Positions 1 to 11,414 of a stretch of DNA of 64,000 nucleotides are shown here, piece after piece. A program made the position numbers and the translations under genes. Source of the DNA: Bathynomus jamesi. Its lineage: Eukaryota > Arthropoda > Malacostraca > Isopoda > Cirolanidae. Positions within the stretch are counted from its first letter, which is position 1, and the number at the start of each line of letters is the position of its first letter. Under the pieces are notes generated by a model. It did no database searches. It was not told the origin of the DNA and saw nothing but the letters and a program-made list of their open reading frames with translations. The stretch lies in contig JAJOZX010000091.1 of assembly GCA_023014485.1 (NCBI GenBank), positions 333,501-397,500 on the forward strand. The letters are read 5' to 3'.

Positions 1-233
1 ATTTAATTTAAGGAAACATTAAGGAATACGCAGTGTTTTGTTCCATCCTGAACTATACGCATAAATAAGAAAGGTGAGAAACGGTGATCCGCTTTATTCG
101 ATGAGGTAACTCTTGCAAATTACACACACCACGTTTTCTGGAACAACCGAACTGATTGGGATCATCAAGAATTTTTCTGAGACCTTAGCGACGACCATCC
201 CCTGTAAATATCGTGCGGCAGGTAAAGCTCACG

Positions 234-234
<1 letters not shown>

Positions 235-287
<53 letters not shown>
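235..287. repeat. (TA)n microsatellite
   Basis: About 26 perfect TA units. It abuts the left arm of the inverted repeat at 287-410. Short ORFs read through it (Ile-Tyr runs) are artefacts. Confidence 0.97.
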
Positions 288-289
<2 letters not shown>

Positions 290-410
290 AACGACGCTTG
301 TGTAGAAGAACGTTCCGCACAAGATGAGGAGGGAGAACGAACAAATGAAAAAATGAGGTAACCACCCCTCATCTTGTGCGGAACGTTCTTCTACGCAAGC
401 GTCGTTCTTT
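287..410. repeat. Inverted repeat, 45-bp arms, ~34-bp loop
   Basis: The left arm (287-331) and right arm (366-410) are reverse complements over about 45 bp with one or two mismatches. The arms hold AAGAACGACGC near their outer ends and CAAGATGAGG near the loop. (TA)n tracts flank the structure on the left and, after about 40 bp, on the right. This is probably a small fold-back MITE inserted in AT-rich DNA. I see no coding potential. Confidence 0.85.
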
Positions 411-448
411 ACATTAATTATTTATACTATGTGTTGTTTGCAGTTAAA

Positions 449-451
<3 letters not shown>

Positions 452-506
<55 letters not shown>
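452..506. repeat. (TA)n microsatellite
   Basis: Perfect TA repeats of about 27 units. Confidence 0.97.
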
Positions 507-508
<2 letters not shown>

Positions 509-1852
509 TCGGACGGCCTTGAGCTTAGTAACTTGGTGTTTTTGCGTGTTGAGATTTAACTGTAAATTTATAATATTCTTTTCTCTCTCTCCGGTTAAAA
601 TGTTAACGTTACTCCCCCCCCCCCTCGCATTACCTCGTTCAACTAAGTGTTTTCGGTATAAATAAAGTTAGTAAAGTGTAATGAAGCGTATAAATTAACC
701 CCCTGGTCTCCCTTGCATTGTTTGAAAGTGTAAAAATGGCTCAACCGCCAGCCGCGTCCGTAAAATGGACACAGAGAAGGCAAGCGATAATATATATATA
801 TAAGTTGTGCGGACCACTTTCCGCACGATGGTTATGATAGTGTAGTACTTTGTACGAGAGAGAATCCTGGTGTGGTCCTCATTGGATGGGCACGGCCTTG
901 GCTGGAAAACAGAGAAATATGATAGGACACGAAAATTAATCAAAAATCAATTCTATAAGTGGGACTGAAGGAAACAAAGTATTTCCGTACGAGTCTTGTT
1001 TAATTCTTCGGGACGTTTTATTGAAAAATTTTCTACAGAAAGAGGCACAGAAGAGGAAAAATTTACAGCCCCGAATCTTTACTGCTGATAACCAAATCTT
1101 AGTCAAGAATTGAAAGGAGGAGTAGGTAATTTGACCTCCTTGGTCAAGGGGTAAGGCAAGAATAATTTAATTTACGATACAAAGAAATAAATAAGTCTAA
1201 ATTTTGGGGGGGAGGTGCAGTTTGAAGGTTGAGTTCCGCCCTTCTTAGAGAATCCACAAATTGTTTCATCTTAAAAATAAAAAAAATGAAAATAACAAAA
1301 TAATAATTATTTACCGATTAATCATCTCTGGGTGGCGACCTAATGTCGGGGGTTGTACATTGTTTTGAAGTACATTAAGTACATACTAAGTACTGAATCT
1401 TAATAAACATTTGACAGCGTGTCTCGCATTTATATAGTTTAAAATTTATATAATTTAGGATTCGTTCTTATATAATTTATGGTAATTTTGACTGAACAAT
1501 TTTATACATTAGTTAACTATGATTACTATTTTATTATAAGACCCAATTAGGTCAAATATTTTTAGAAAATTACTATCTATCATAGTTTGAGAGCCTAAGT
1601 AGCCAGTAACGACGTAACCGGAAGAAGGATAACAATGTACTTTCCAGTGAAATTACACGGACATTTATGGTAACATAACACTGGAGTAACTTTGGAATTT
1701 GAATAACAGTTAAGTAGACATAATAAGTACGACTCATGAGAATATGGCTAACTATGTGACGTAAACAGATAACAAACAAGTGACCTAGCATGGTAACAGT
1801 GTATTATAATATAACATAACATCTTAATGTTATGATTTTCTAGCAGAAGCGA
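507..1852. other. Unassigned AT-rich DNA
   Basis: No supportable gene. It holds a C13 run near 614, a small GTGCGG/CCGCAC hairpin at about 807-826, and otherwise simple AT-rich sequence. The ORFs here are short and have no recognisable motif. Confidence 0.6.
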
Positions 1853-2437
<585 letters not shown>

Positions 2438-2623
2438 TTTTAAGACATTCCAATGAAATATGTTTAGTTGGCGAGCTGATATAGCTAAAATAGCGTTGGT
2501 GCTCAGAAAGCTGAATTTTGATATTTACGTCAGCAGCAACGAGAACCTTGCGAAAGAGCAGGGGTCAACGCCTCGAGAATAATTGGTCGAACAGTGCAAT
2601 AGTTATAAATATGACCAGAATTA

Positions 2624-4019
2624 TAGTGGCGCTCATAAGTATTCGTACAGAAAAATAGTTCAGTCCTATTCGTCCTTATCTTTTGTACTCTGCACAGGAT
2701 AGTTATGAAAAGTTTAACGTTCGTTTGGAAAAAATTTAACAAATAAAAAAGCTTAACTCTAACATACATTGTAAAACATTAAATAATTTGAGGAAAATAA
2801 AATAAAAGAAGTGTTGAAATGCAAAATTTTTTATACATTTACTTGCAAATTATTTAATACTTTGTGTATCCACATTTCTTTGAATGACCAAGGATTCGTT
2901 TTGGGTATTTTTCTATAAGGTTTCGACAAATCTCAATAGGGATTTTAGCCCATTCATCTAAAGAAAATTGTTGCAATTTATTCACATTTGAAGGGTTTCT
3001 CTTGGACAGCTTTTTTCAAATCAAACTATAAATTCTCGATTAAATTGAGATCCGAGCTTTGACTGGGCCACTTGGGAAGCTTGACAGCCTTTTGTTGAAG
3101 CAATTTTTTCTTCGAATGCGGTATTTGATTTTCGCTAAACATAGCGTTGTTTGTTGTTCTCGAATAAGTCAATTTTGGTCTCTTCCGTCCGGGGAACTTT
3201 CTTTCAGAAGAATGTAAATCCATCATTTTCATGATCCTTGTCGTACTTCAAATGAGCTTCTTTGTGCGCTTTTCGTAGCAAAAGTTTTCTTTGTGCAACT
3301 CTTCCATGCAGACTATTCTTCCTCAATGTACGACGTACGGGAGAGGGATGGACATCCATCTTAGACTTAATGTTTGCAAATATCACCTGCAGTCACTCGT
3401 GGATCCGCAGCAGCCATTCTTTCAATCCATGTAGCTGTACGTTCTGAAATCTAGCAAGGTCGTCCACACCTTGGTAGAGTTTTGATTGTTCCAAAGCCTT
3501 TCCATTTCTTTATAACTTCAGCAACCGTCGTAAATGAAATTCAAAGTTCTCCTATCTTCCTGTAACTTTTTCTAGACTCGTGTACAGCAATAACAGATCT
3601 TTTAAGATCTGTAGACGGCTCTTTATCACGACGACCCATTGTTTACTAATGGCTTGTACAGTCATCCTACTTTCATGAAGATTCACAGAGAAAATTCTAG
3701 AGTTCAGAATTGCCAACAATCTGTAATCAATAAATAGCCAATTACAGATAAAAAATTTAAATTCTTCGAGCTTAAGGTAGACACACAAAGTAGGAAATGA
3801 TATTGTAAATGTAGGAAAATGTTTGCATTTTAACGTCTTTAATTTTCCTCAAATTCTTTGATGTTTTACATTATATGTTGGAGTTAAACTAATTTTTGTA
3901 CTTGTTAAATTTTTACAAACGAACGATAAACATTTCATAACTATCGTATCCATGGTACGAAAGATAAGGACGAATATAACTGAAATAATTCTCTGCACCA
4001 ATACTTATGAGCGCCACTG
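2624..4019 (-). mobile_element. Tc1-like transposon, full length, with ~65-bp TIRs
   Basis: The ends are TAGTGGCGCTCATAAGTATT on the left and the reverse complement of CAGTGGCGCTCATAAGTATT on the right. The similarity continues inward for about 65 bp, including TTCGTCCTTATCTTT. TA dinucleotides (2622-2623 and 4020-4021) flank it as expected for Tc1/mariner. At 1396 bp it has the usual size of an autonomous Tc1 element. The single transposase gene inside is dead. Confidence 0.92.
2854..3639 (-). pseudogene. Tc1-family transposase, inactivated
   Basis: The gene would cut and rejoin the element at TA sites in the nucleus. The minus-strand ATG at 3639-3637 opens with MGRRDKEPSTDLKRSV, followed by a helix-turn-helix region (SYRKIGEL, stop, TVAEVIKKW). 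The middle region follows at about 3386-3204. The C-terminal WPSQSSDLNLIENL motif holds the third catalytic region, and the frame ends with YPKRIL...GYTKY. Several in-frame stops (after IGEL, GRPC and LIENL) and at least one frameshift near 2990 break it. The usual length is about 340 residues, and nearly all of that can be traced across frames. The start is chosen because it matches the usual MGRR/MGK opening of the family. Confidence 0.88.
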
Positions 4020-4109
4020 TACATGTAAGGATATTTACGTGTAGACATGGACTGATAGGTTGATAGGGTATCGGTAGGTCAAGAATAATTGAATGAAAAG
4101 AATTAATTA

Positions 4110-4312
4110 GGATCACCTGAAGATCAGGGCCCCCAGCTTTCTTTAGTTAGCCTTATAAGGCTAACTAACGAAAATATCACGACTTAGCTCAACCAATCGT
4201 TAGATCAACTGTACGCCCTTGACGATTGGTTAGGTTAAGTCGTGATATTTTCGTTAATTAGTCTTATAAGTCTAACTAACGAAAGCTGGGGGTCCTGATC
4301 TTCAGGTGAGCC
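4110..4312. mobile_element. Palindromic fold-back MITE (GGATCACCTGAAG ends)
   Basis: The 203-bp element is almost wholly self-complementary. Its arms run GATCACCTGAAGATCAGGG, CCCCCAGCTTTC, TTAGTTAGCCTTATAAGG, AACGAAAATATCACGACTTA, and the loop holds a GTACGCCCTTGACG core. Flanking 8-mers ATTAATTA and ATTAATTT match 7/8. The outer ends match the element at 62537-62732, which has a perfect 8-bp duplication. No ORF. Likely a non-autonomous element with hAT-like duplication length. Confidence 0.82.
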
Positions 4313-4805
4313 ATTAATTTAAATGGTTCCAAAGAAATTAAGTTAGAGAATAATTATTTAGAGAATAATTCACGGTATGGTTAAACCCAATAATTAATAA
4401 CTACAAGAATATACTAATTTAATATTCTTGAATTCAATCAGAAACATTACTACATGAATGAACATAGCCAAGCAACATTTATACTGCTTAACATTAGACA
4501 GGCCACAACATATAAATAATGACTTGTAGCGTGCAGATTCTAAAGATATGAGGATTTAATATTCAAGATATGAAAAAATGTAAAAGGAATTAATTTACTT
4601 TGTGACGTCATAGTCTATCACATTATACAATAAACGTAAATTCATAAAAATATGTTTAGTTTCTTAATTTGGATATAAGAGGAGATATAAAGATAAGGAT
4701 ATAAAGTCATTATAAGGAGAAATAAGAGGAAATGAGTGACAGAGAGAGAGACGATAGTAAGAGTTTACGGCCCTGGTACAAGAGTGAGCAAAACAGTAAA
4801 TAAAT
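4313..4805. other. Unassigned AT-rich DNA
   Basis: No gene or clear repeat. AT-rich with a short GAGAGA patch near 4740. Confidence 0.55.
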
Positions 4806-4893
4806 ATTTTTTTATGCAGGAAAGAGGAGCCAAGGGCAACTGCCCACAAATATGCCCCCCTATGTAAGAAGGGGAGGGCCAAAATCAAGGTCT
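4806..4893 (-). pseudogene. LINE 3' UTR fragment
   Basis: The minus strand reads a C/T- and G-rich 3' end (GTGGGCAGTTGCCCTTGGC, CCTCTTTCCTGCATAAAAAA). It matches the 3' end of the LINE at 42440-43460 (GTGGGCATTCGCCCTTGGC, CCTTCCTGCATAAAAAAAA). Only the tail is left, consistent with strong 5' truncation. Confidence 0.7.
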
Positions 4894-5059
4894 CCAGGGC
4901 TCATAATTCCATTTGTATAAATTTTGAAACGATTGTGTAGTGTGTAAAATGCATGTATGTGTAGTGGAGAATAAAGGGAGAAGTGTGTGTTTGAGAGCAT
5001 GCTGGACTGCTCAAAGGGTAGATGAGATACGGAAAAAGATCAGGCAAAGGAAACAGTGA

Positions 5060-5621
5060 CAGGAGTCCCTCTATAATCATCGCCATCGACTATCGTCGTT
5101 TCGATCTATCGTCGTTCCCTATTTAACACCATTATTTCGTTAATCGTCCTCCCTCTATTAATCGTCGTCTGCCCGCGGGGCATCAGTCTTTGTTGAGCGT
5201 TCAGTGCGAGCGGTCGTCGCGCAGTTTTACTACGCAATTTACTTTGAAATATTTGATTTTTTAATTCATTTTAGTAAAATTAAGTGAAACTGGCCCCTCC
5301 TAAGAATGTACAAAGTGGTGGTAAAGGTAAAAGGCCTAGAAATGTGACCACATTGGAGATTAAACTAAAAATTATAGATGATTTTGAAAATGGAAAACGT
5401 GCTGCAGACATTGGCAGGGAGTATGGCGTACTCCATCACCAAGCCCCACCAACCCCCTTTCATGCGCAGCCAGCCACTTCATAATTTGGTAAGTACAGTA
5501 CAGCAGGTGGTCTGGAACGAATTGTCATTATCACATGTATTTCAATGACTCGTTAATCGTCGTTTCCTTAGTCGTCGTCTGTTCATGGAACCAATTAACG
5601 ACGATTATAGAGGGACTACTG
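5060..5621 (+). mobile_element. pogo/Tigger-type deletion derivative
   Basis: The inverted ends are CAGGAGTCCCTCTATAATC on the left and the complement of CAGTAGTCCCTCTATAATCG on the right. TA follows the right end, and the left flank has mutated to GA. ATCGTCGTT motifs recur just inside both ends. At 562 bp it keeps only the start of a transposase, so it is non-autonomous. Confidence 0.82.
5284..5484 (+). pseudogene. pogo/CENP-B-type HTH fragment of transposase
   Basis: The frame opens with KLAPPKNVQSGGKGKRPRNV. A psq/CENP-B-like helix-turn-helix follows: TLEIKLKIIDDFENGKRAAD then IGREYGV. This is the DNA-binding N-terminus of pogo/Tigger transposases, which normally continue for about 500 residues through a DDE catalytic domain. 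Here the frame leaves the family after YGV, so the catalytic part is deleted. There is no ATG at the expected start (the frame opens at GTG). The element ends at 5621. No function is expected except possibly as a template that binds transposase. Confidence 0.72.
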
Positions 5622-5626
5622 TACAC

Positions 5627-5630
<4 letters not shown>

Positions 5631-5668
<38 letters not shown>
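5631..5668. repeat. (TA)n microsatellite
   Basis: About 19 TA units, between the pogo derivative and the tail of the minus-strand LINE. Confidence 0.95.
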
Positions 5669-5673
<5 letters not shown>

Positions 5674-6640
5674 AATTGAATAACATTTATTAATAATAAA
5701 ATAAATACAGTGATCTTACAATTCACAATGACACAAATAATTGTGAAGCTGGATTATTTACTAATTTGGCCCTTAAGCTTTAGGCTTTACTGGGCTCTTA
5801 TTAAAAATAGAACAGGTAGTTATTATTAATTAAGGTATGTATTAATCTTAAATTATCATTATCGATATAAATGCAAGGTCATTATTGAAGTTATTATACC
5901 AATACCATGCGGAGAAGTCAATATTATATATGAGAGATAAGAACTGAACAATCACAAGTAATGGGTCTTTAATCCTAGATTACAGACGAAAAATTAATAA
6001 AGAATAGTAATGTACATTAATCCTAGATTTTTATTAGTATGCCATTATTAATCAAGATTTAAACTTTGTTTTAAACGAATTTACATTCACAATATTTTTT
6101 ATATCAGCATTTAAATCATTCCATAGTTTCAATCCAATGAAAATGGGTAGTTTTTGAGATTAAGACAATCTAAATTGAGGAATAACATGCTTTGATCTAT
6201 TTCTGGTCTGATACCAGTGGATTTCTTAATGAATTACAAAATATCTATTAGACTATTTACCCATTGTAAGTTAATGATTTTTGTTCTTACACTCGTAAAT
6301 AAAAATAAAATGTGCCAGTTTGATTACATCATCGGGCTTTAGTAGTTTTAGCTCCTTAAATAATGCACTAGAGTAATCAAAGAAATCAGCATCAGATAAT
6401 AACTTTATTGCTCGTTTTTGGATGGCAAAGATACGGTACTGTTTAAAGATAATGAACACACTGGCATGTAATTAGTTGCTAGTGTAGGATCACCCCATTT
6501 AAGAAGGGGTGTTATACAACCAATTTTTAGCATTGATGGGAATATTCTTTTGGAAATACTTTGATTGATAATTTTAGCCAAAGTTACAGATATCTTATCT
6601 TTAACAAATTTCAATATAGGTACAGGAATGTTTTGAATGT
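5669..6640 (-). pseudogene. LINE (same family as 59958-61245), internally deleted
   Basis: A minus-strand non-LTR retrotransposon. The upstream part reads the early reverse-transcriptase region (IINQSISKRIFPSMLKIGCI, then TPLLKWGD, TNYMPV). It jumps directly to the C-terminus (AIQKRAIKLLSDADFFDYSS and FKELKLL, HFIFIYECKN). The palm core with the catalytic YADD motif, which the copy near 61 kb has as FVHDT, is missing. An internal deletion of roughly 600-700 bp explains this. The 3' UTR (5669-6260) aligns with 59960-60500, including CTTTAGGCTTTACTGGGCTC and an AATAGAAT-like tail. It cannot be functional. Confidence 0.83.
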
Positions 6641-7953
6641 TACTTTTTGTATTTTTTTAATTTACCAGTAATATCCCGGACCTCAGTAGAGGTAGCAGGA
6701 ACGAGCGAATATGAATTTAGTGGGCTGGGTGGCTTATATAGTGATTTTTTCTGGGAAAAAAGGTACTGGAACACTCCTATAATTTTAACGAGCTTTTCCA
6801 GTAGTTACTCTATCCCACCCATGACCATCCCAATCCAAGAGAGAGTCCCTCTTTTAATTTTTTAAAAATTTGTCACGTAACAAATAAATTGTATTCAAAA
6901 GAAATTCGCAGAATCATGGCTCACATCAAAATAAAAGTGAAATGACTCGGTCTTCCCTAAACGAAAGAAAACGTAAAGCGCATTTATTGTTCCTCGTACA
7001 GAGAAATGGTTATATAATTGTAAACAATTCATTCTACTCAGAAGAAAGATACCAATTAGATATCAATGTATCAATAAGTAACCAAAATTATGAACAGAAA
7101 TATTGTAAATATTCAATAATTCTGTATTAATTGATTTATGTTAATTCTGAATTTTACCAATTCATAAAGTTAAATATCAATGTCTCAATTAACCATTGTC
7201 ATCTTTCAAAAATTCCATTGATGTTCCATTACCATTTTTTCCATTGTATTTCGAATTACTCGTATTAGGGTTAAAATTATTGAAGCAATAGACTATTTTT
7301 TGCAATACATCTTTTAGTCAGTTCCAGTAGCTATATCACAGAGAAATCTGATTAACGTTGTGTTATTCGTTCCTCAAGAAACGCAAACAGTCGTGTGTGT
7401 ATATATATATATATATTTATTTATTTATTATTATTTATTTATTTATTTATTTCCGAGATATTGTATAATTCCCTTATTATAATACTACTAATAACATTGG
7501 TAAATAAAATTTTTGTCACAAGTAAACTGTTTAGTGTTTTTTGCTTACTATTTTACGCTGAATTCAAAAATGCAATTAGAATCTTTATATCACCCATAGG
7601 TTTTGTGTGACTGATACGTATTACTGTGTTTTTTATATAGCGTATAAAGGTTTTTTAGAAAACTGCGCTTTATTTATAAGGATGACATGTTAGTATTGGA
7701 GAGAGGAAGCTAAATTGGGTGCTAGCAGGTCATTTGTAAGACAGTTGACTTGATTCCTTGGGTACGGGTTATCAGGCAAAGCGGGCTGATACATGTATCT
7801 ACATGTTCAGACATGCACCGAGTCACTGTCTGAGGCGCACTGTTTTGTCAGTTGCGTGCCAGTTGTGTGTGAGCATCACAAGTGTTACTCAATCTGTTCT
7901 GTGAAATGTGTTACATCCTGCAGTTACAGTTCTGTGTTAATTAAGCTTGCATT
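6641..7953. other. Unassigned AT-rich DNA
   Basis: No supportable gene. It contains a short (AT)n/TTTA repeat at 7400-7455. The 84 bp before 7954 may be the 5' UTR of the next pseudogene. Confidence 0.5.
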
Positions 7954-9632
7954 ATGCCACGAAAGTGTTTAAATCACCCAGATAGTTTCTGCTATGTGTG
8001 TGGAGAGCTAACCTTCAAATCTCAGAAACGAACCATTACTCCACTGATTAAAAAATGTTATAAGCTTTATTTTGGGTGCAAACTAGGTGACCAAGATAAG
8101 TACTGGGCCCCTCATATTTGCTGTGTGACATGTGTTAGGCTTCTAACTGGTTGGAAAAATAGTTCTCGTCACATGCCCTTCGCCGTGCCTATGGTTTGGA
8201 GAGAACCGAAAAACCATTCATCAGACTGTTATTTCTGTTTAACAAACATATCAGGGATTACTTCTAAGTCGAAACATACGGTGAAATATCCTAATTTACC
8301 GTCAGCAATGAGACCTGTTCCACGCAGTGAAGAGCTACCCGTACCGAAACCACCAGAAAATGTGACCATGGACGAAGATGACTCCGATGCTGATGAAGTT
8401 CATCCAGACCAGGTAGGAGAACAGTTTGATAGTGACCCAACATTTGAAGCAAGTGGTCCTTCCTCGGAACCTCATTTAATAACTCGGAGATCTTAATGAC
8501 CTCGTTCGTGATTTAAATTTGTCTAAAAAACTGGCTGAAATTTTAGCTTCAAGGTTGAAAGGATGGAATCTTCTCCAGCAGGGCACTTAAATATGTTTTT
8601 TCCGCAACCGCCAGGATAAATTTAAACATTTTTTCTCAAGAAAACGGTCTAGTATTTTGTAATGATGCTGCTTCTCTTATGGAGGCCCTTGGGCAGCAAC
8701 ACAATACAACGGAGTGGCGCTTGTTCATTGACTCCTCAAAACTTAGCTTGAAGGCTGTGCTTCTCCATAACGGAAATAAATAGTCATCAGTGCCTTTAGC
8801 TCATGTTGTCAACATGAAGGAGTCATATGACAATATGAAACTTCTCTTGACAAGTATTAGGTATGAGAAATATTCCTGCCATATTTGTGGGGACTTGAAA
8901 GTGATTGCTCTTTTGCTCGGCTTGCAACTTGGATATACTAAGCACTGCTGTTTCTTGTGTGAATGGGACAGTAGGAACAGAAAAAATCACTACATACAAA
9001 AGCAGTGGCCAAAACGAGAATCATTTATTCCAGGAAAGAAAAATGTGGTGAATAAGCCACTGGTTAATCCTCAACTAATTTACTTACCTCCATTGTACAT
9101 CAAACTTGGACTGATGAAAAATTTCGTCAAGGCGATGGATCAAAATGGTACGGGATTTCTGTACTTAAAGAATAAATTCCCGAGGCTAAGTGATGCTAAA
9201 ATCAAAGAAGGGATATTTGTAGGTCCTCAAATAAGGGAGTTGATAAATGATGAGCAATTTGAAGATCAGCTGAATGAAGTGGAAAGAGCTGCGTGGCAAT
9301 CATTCAAAAATATTACTAAGAATTTTTTGGGAAATCATAAGGCCGAAAACTACCATGAAATAGTGAGTGATCTTTTGAAGGCCTACAAAGCTATGTGACG
9401 TAATATGTCCCTAAAAATACATTTCTTACACTCCCACTTGGACTTCTTCCCTGAAAACCTTGGCACCGTCAGTGACGAGCATGGGGAATGCTTTCATCAA
9501 GACATTTCCAACAAGGAAAAGCTGTGCCAGGGCAAGTGGAGCCCAAGTATGCTGGCTGACTACTGCTGGAACCTCAAGAGAGATGTTCCACAGGCGAAAT
9601 ACAGCAGAAAATCAACCAATGTCACCTTTTAG
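7954..9632 (+). pseudogene. Broken copy of a multicopy arthropod ORF (transposon-associated)
   Basis: Three pieces in different frames read as one protein of roughly 550 residues. The N-terminal part starts at the ATG at 7954 and has paired Cys motifs (CYVCGEL, HICCVTCVRLL, CYFCLTN) typical of zinc-binding modules, then an acidic stretch (DEDDSDADEVH). The middle has CHICGDLK and CCFLCEWDSR. The C-terminus has HSHLDFFPENLGTVSDEHGE and GKWSPSMLADYCW. I recognise the DEHGE...FHQDI and MLADYCW motifs as a family present in many copies in arthropod genomes, but I cannot name it or give a function. Breaks: a stop/frameshift at 8496, stops in 8590-8782 and at 9398. The absence of introns suggests a transposon or a processed copy. 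Confidence 0.72.
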
Positions 9633-9668
9633 GTAAGTACAAAGGCCATGCATTAATATAGAAATATA

Positions 9669-10232
9669 CAGGGCTATTTAAAATGATTCATCCGATTTCA
9701 ACTGAGAATACTTCCGTACCTATCAACCTCGCATCAACTGGGCATACACCACATGAAAGAGGAAATCTCCGAGTTTTACAAGATCACCGCGAGAGGGCTC
9801 CAAAGTCACGCCGTGGCCTAGCCTAGCAACAAATCGCCGTTGGATTGGTCGCAGTGGGCCCCATGACTTGGTGCTCCACAGCTGGCCCCCTAGGTCGCCG
9901 GATCTTACACCGTGCGACTTCTTCCTTTGGGGGTACGTTAAGGATACTGTGTACGTGCCACCGTTGCCCACATCTTTGGATGAGCTCCGAACTCGCATTG
10001 TTACTGCCGTAGAGTCAGTGACAACGGACATGCTGGAGCGAGTATGGGAGGAATTCGACTATCGTGTCGACGTTGCTCGTGTAACTAGGGGAAGTCACAT
10101 AGAGCATTTATGAGGTGAGAGACAAAATTTGGACAGTTTTTCTTTTGGTTGATGTATCACAAATATCACTGTATTTGTAACATTAAAAACTATTCTCATT
10201 TGAAATCAGGTGATTCAGTTTGAATAGCCCTG
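9669..10232 (+). mobile_element. Mariner-type (DD41D-like) element, internally deleted
   Basis: Inverted ends of about 44 bp (CAGGGCTATTTAAAATGATT and the complement of CAGGGCTATTCAAACTGAAT) are flanked by TA on both sides (9667-9668, 10233-10234). At 564 bp it keeps only the last third of the transposase. Confidence 0.9.
9868..10113 (+). pseudogene. C-terminal transposase fragment (IS630/Tc1/mariner)
   Basis: It reads SWPPRSPDLTPCDFFLWGYV followed by KDTVY and ends with RVTRGSHIEHL. The aspartate of PCDFF is the third catalytic residue of a DDD transposase. The first two aspartates are missing. The helical C-terminus (LDELRTRIVTAVESVTTDML) is complete and ends at a natural stop 120 bp before the element's right end. 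An upstream WIG..G segment lies in another frame. Non-functional. Confidence 0.85.
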
Positions 10233-10434
10233 TACATTTTTTATTACTATTAGGTTCACCTACTTCAATACTTGTGACAGAAAAAAACAATTATTTTGTT
10301 GACCAGTGATAATTTGTTCTCGATTTGCTGAAAGATTTTTCCTTACTTCTCCATTCGATGCTATTTTTCACTGCATCTTTACAAAATAAATACAAAAAAA
10401 AGATTACGAAAGTTTAATTTTCTAAATGAAAACA

Positions 10435-11234
10435 CACGGTGTCCCATAAGTCCGGCATCATAGGAAAAATAATAAAAAAAGGCAAAACAAAAGCTTTTAT
10501 TTACAGAACGTGCTCAATATGTCCACCATTGTTTTCAATACACAAATTCAGACGTGATACCCAGTCAGCAAGCACACGGTGAATGATGGCAGGAGTAATG
10601 GTGTTACATGCCCCAATAATGCGCTGCCGCAAATGTTCAACACACCTAATTTTCTCTGCGTATACCAGCGCTTTCAAGTGGCCCCAGAGATAAAAATCTA
10701 GTGGCGTCAGATCCGGGCTTCTAGCTGGCCATTCCAGAGGCCCCCCTCGACGTCCTATCCAATGACCAGGGAATTGTTGGTACAGGTATTCCCTTACTTG
10801 GGTGCTGTAATGTGCAGGAGCGCCGTCTTGCTGGAACCATGTTGGGAAATTTCCTTCTTCGTTCAAGACACTGGGAAATGCTTCTTCCTTGAGCATACGT
10901 AGGTGGGTGCCTCCAGTGACATGTTCATCGAAAAAGAGGGGACCTATGATGCGATCCTTCCAAATGCCACACCATACCATCACCCGAGATGCACCTTGTT
11001 CCTTTGAAGAGGTATACAGTGAGGGTTGTTTTGAGACCAGTAGCGGGTGTTCTGTCGATTTACCTCACCATTTCCATAAAAAACAGCCTCGTCACTGAAC
11101 AGAATGGTGGACGGGAAATTGGCATCCCGAGCATAGACATTATGGCCTGTAGAAAGAGAAAAATATGAATTATGGTGTGTAGAAATAGAAAAATATGAAT
11201 TTCTCCTATGATGCCGGACTTATGCGACACCCTG
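10435..11234 (-). mobile_element. Mariner-type (DD41D-like) element lacking the DNA-binding domain
   Basis: The inverted ends are CACGGTGTCCCATAAGTCCG on the left and the complement of CAGGGTGTCGCATAAGTCCG on the right, extending about 38 bp. TA follows the right end; the left flank is CA. At 800 bp it is shorter than a complete element by the length of the helix-turn-helix region. A 25-bp direct duplication (GTAGAAA...AAATATGAATT) sits at about 11146-11203. Confidence 0.9.
10501..11150 (-). pseudogene. DD41D-like transposase, catalytic domain only
   Basis: On the minus strand, the frame starts just before the first catalytic aspartate (FPSTILFSDEAVFY). After a frameshift near 11000 it continues with MVWCGIWKDRIIGPLFFDEH. 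The second aspartate lies in WFQQDGAPAHY and the third in SPDLTPLDFYLWGHLK. There are 42 residues between the second and third because of one extra Gly in RRGG; without it the spacing is 41. It ends NNGGHIEHVL, then stop. The N-terminal helix-turn-helix domain is absent, so this product could not bind its own ends. Catalytic residues look intact apart from the frameshift. Confidence 0.86.
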
Positions 11235-11356
11235 TACAGAAGTGTTTTGTCAAAAATAATCTACCCAGAATTTGGTCGGAATTCAGTATGAAACAGTATA
11301 TAAAAATACAACGATTCTTGGTATAGAATATTCAATTGATAAGAAAAACAAATGGC

Positions 11357-11359
<3 letters not shown>

Positions 11360-11410
<51 letters not shown>
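11360..11410. repeat. (TA)n microsatellite
   Basis: About 24 TA units, followed by a T-rich stretch. Confidence 0.95.

Positions 11411-11414
<4 letters not shown>

Noticed and set aside
113..665. Short ORFs through (TA)n
   Set aside because: Ile-Tyr runs from TA repeats; no other content.
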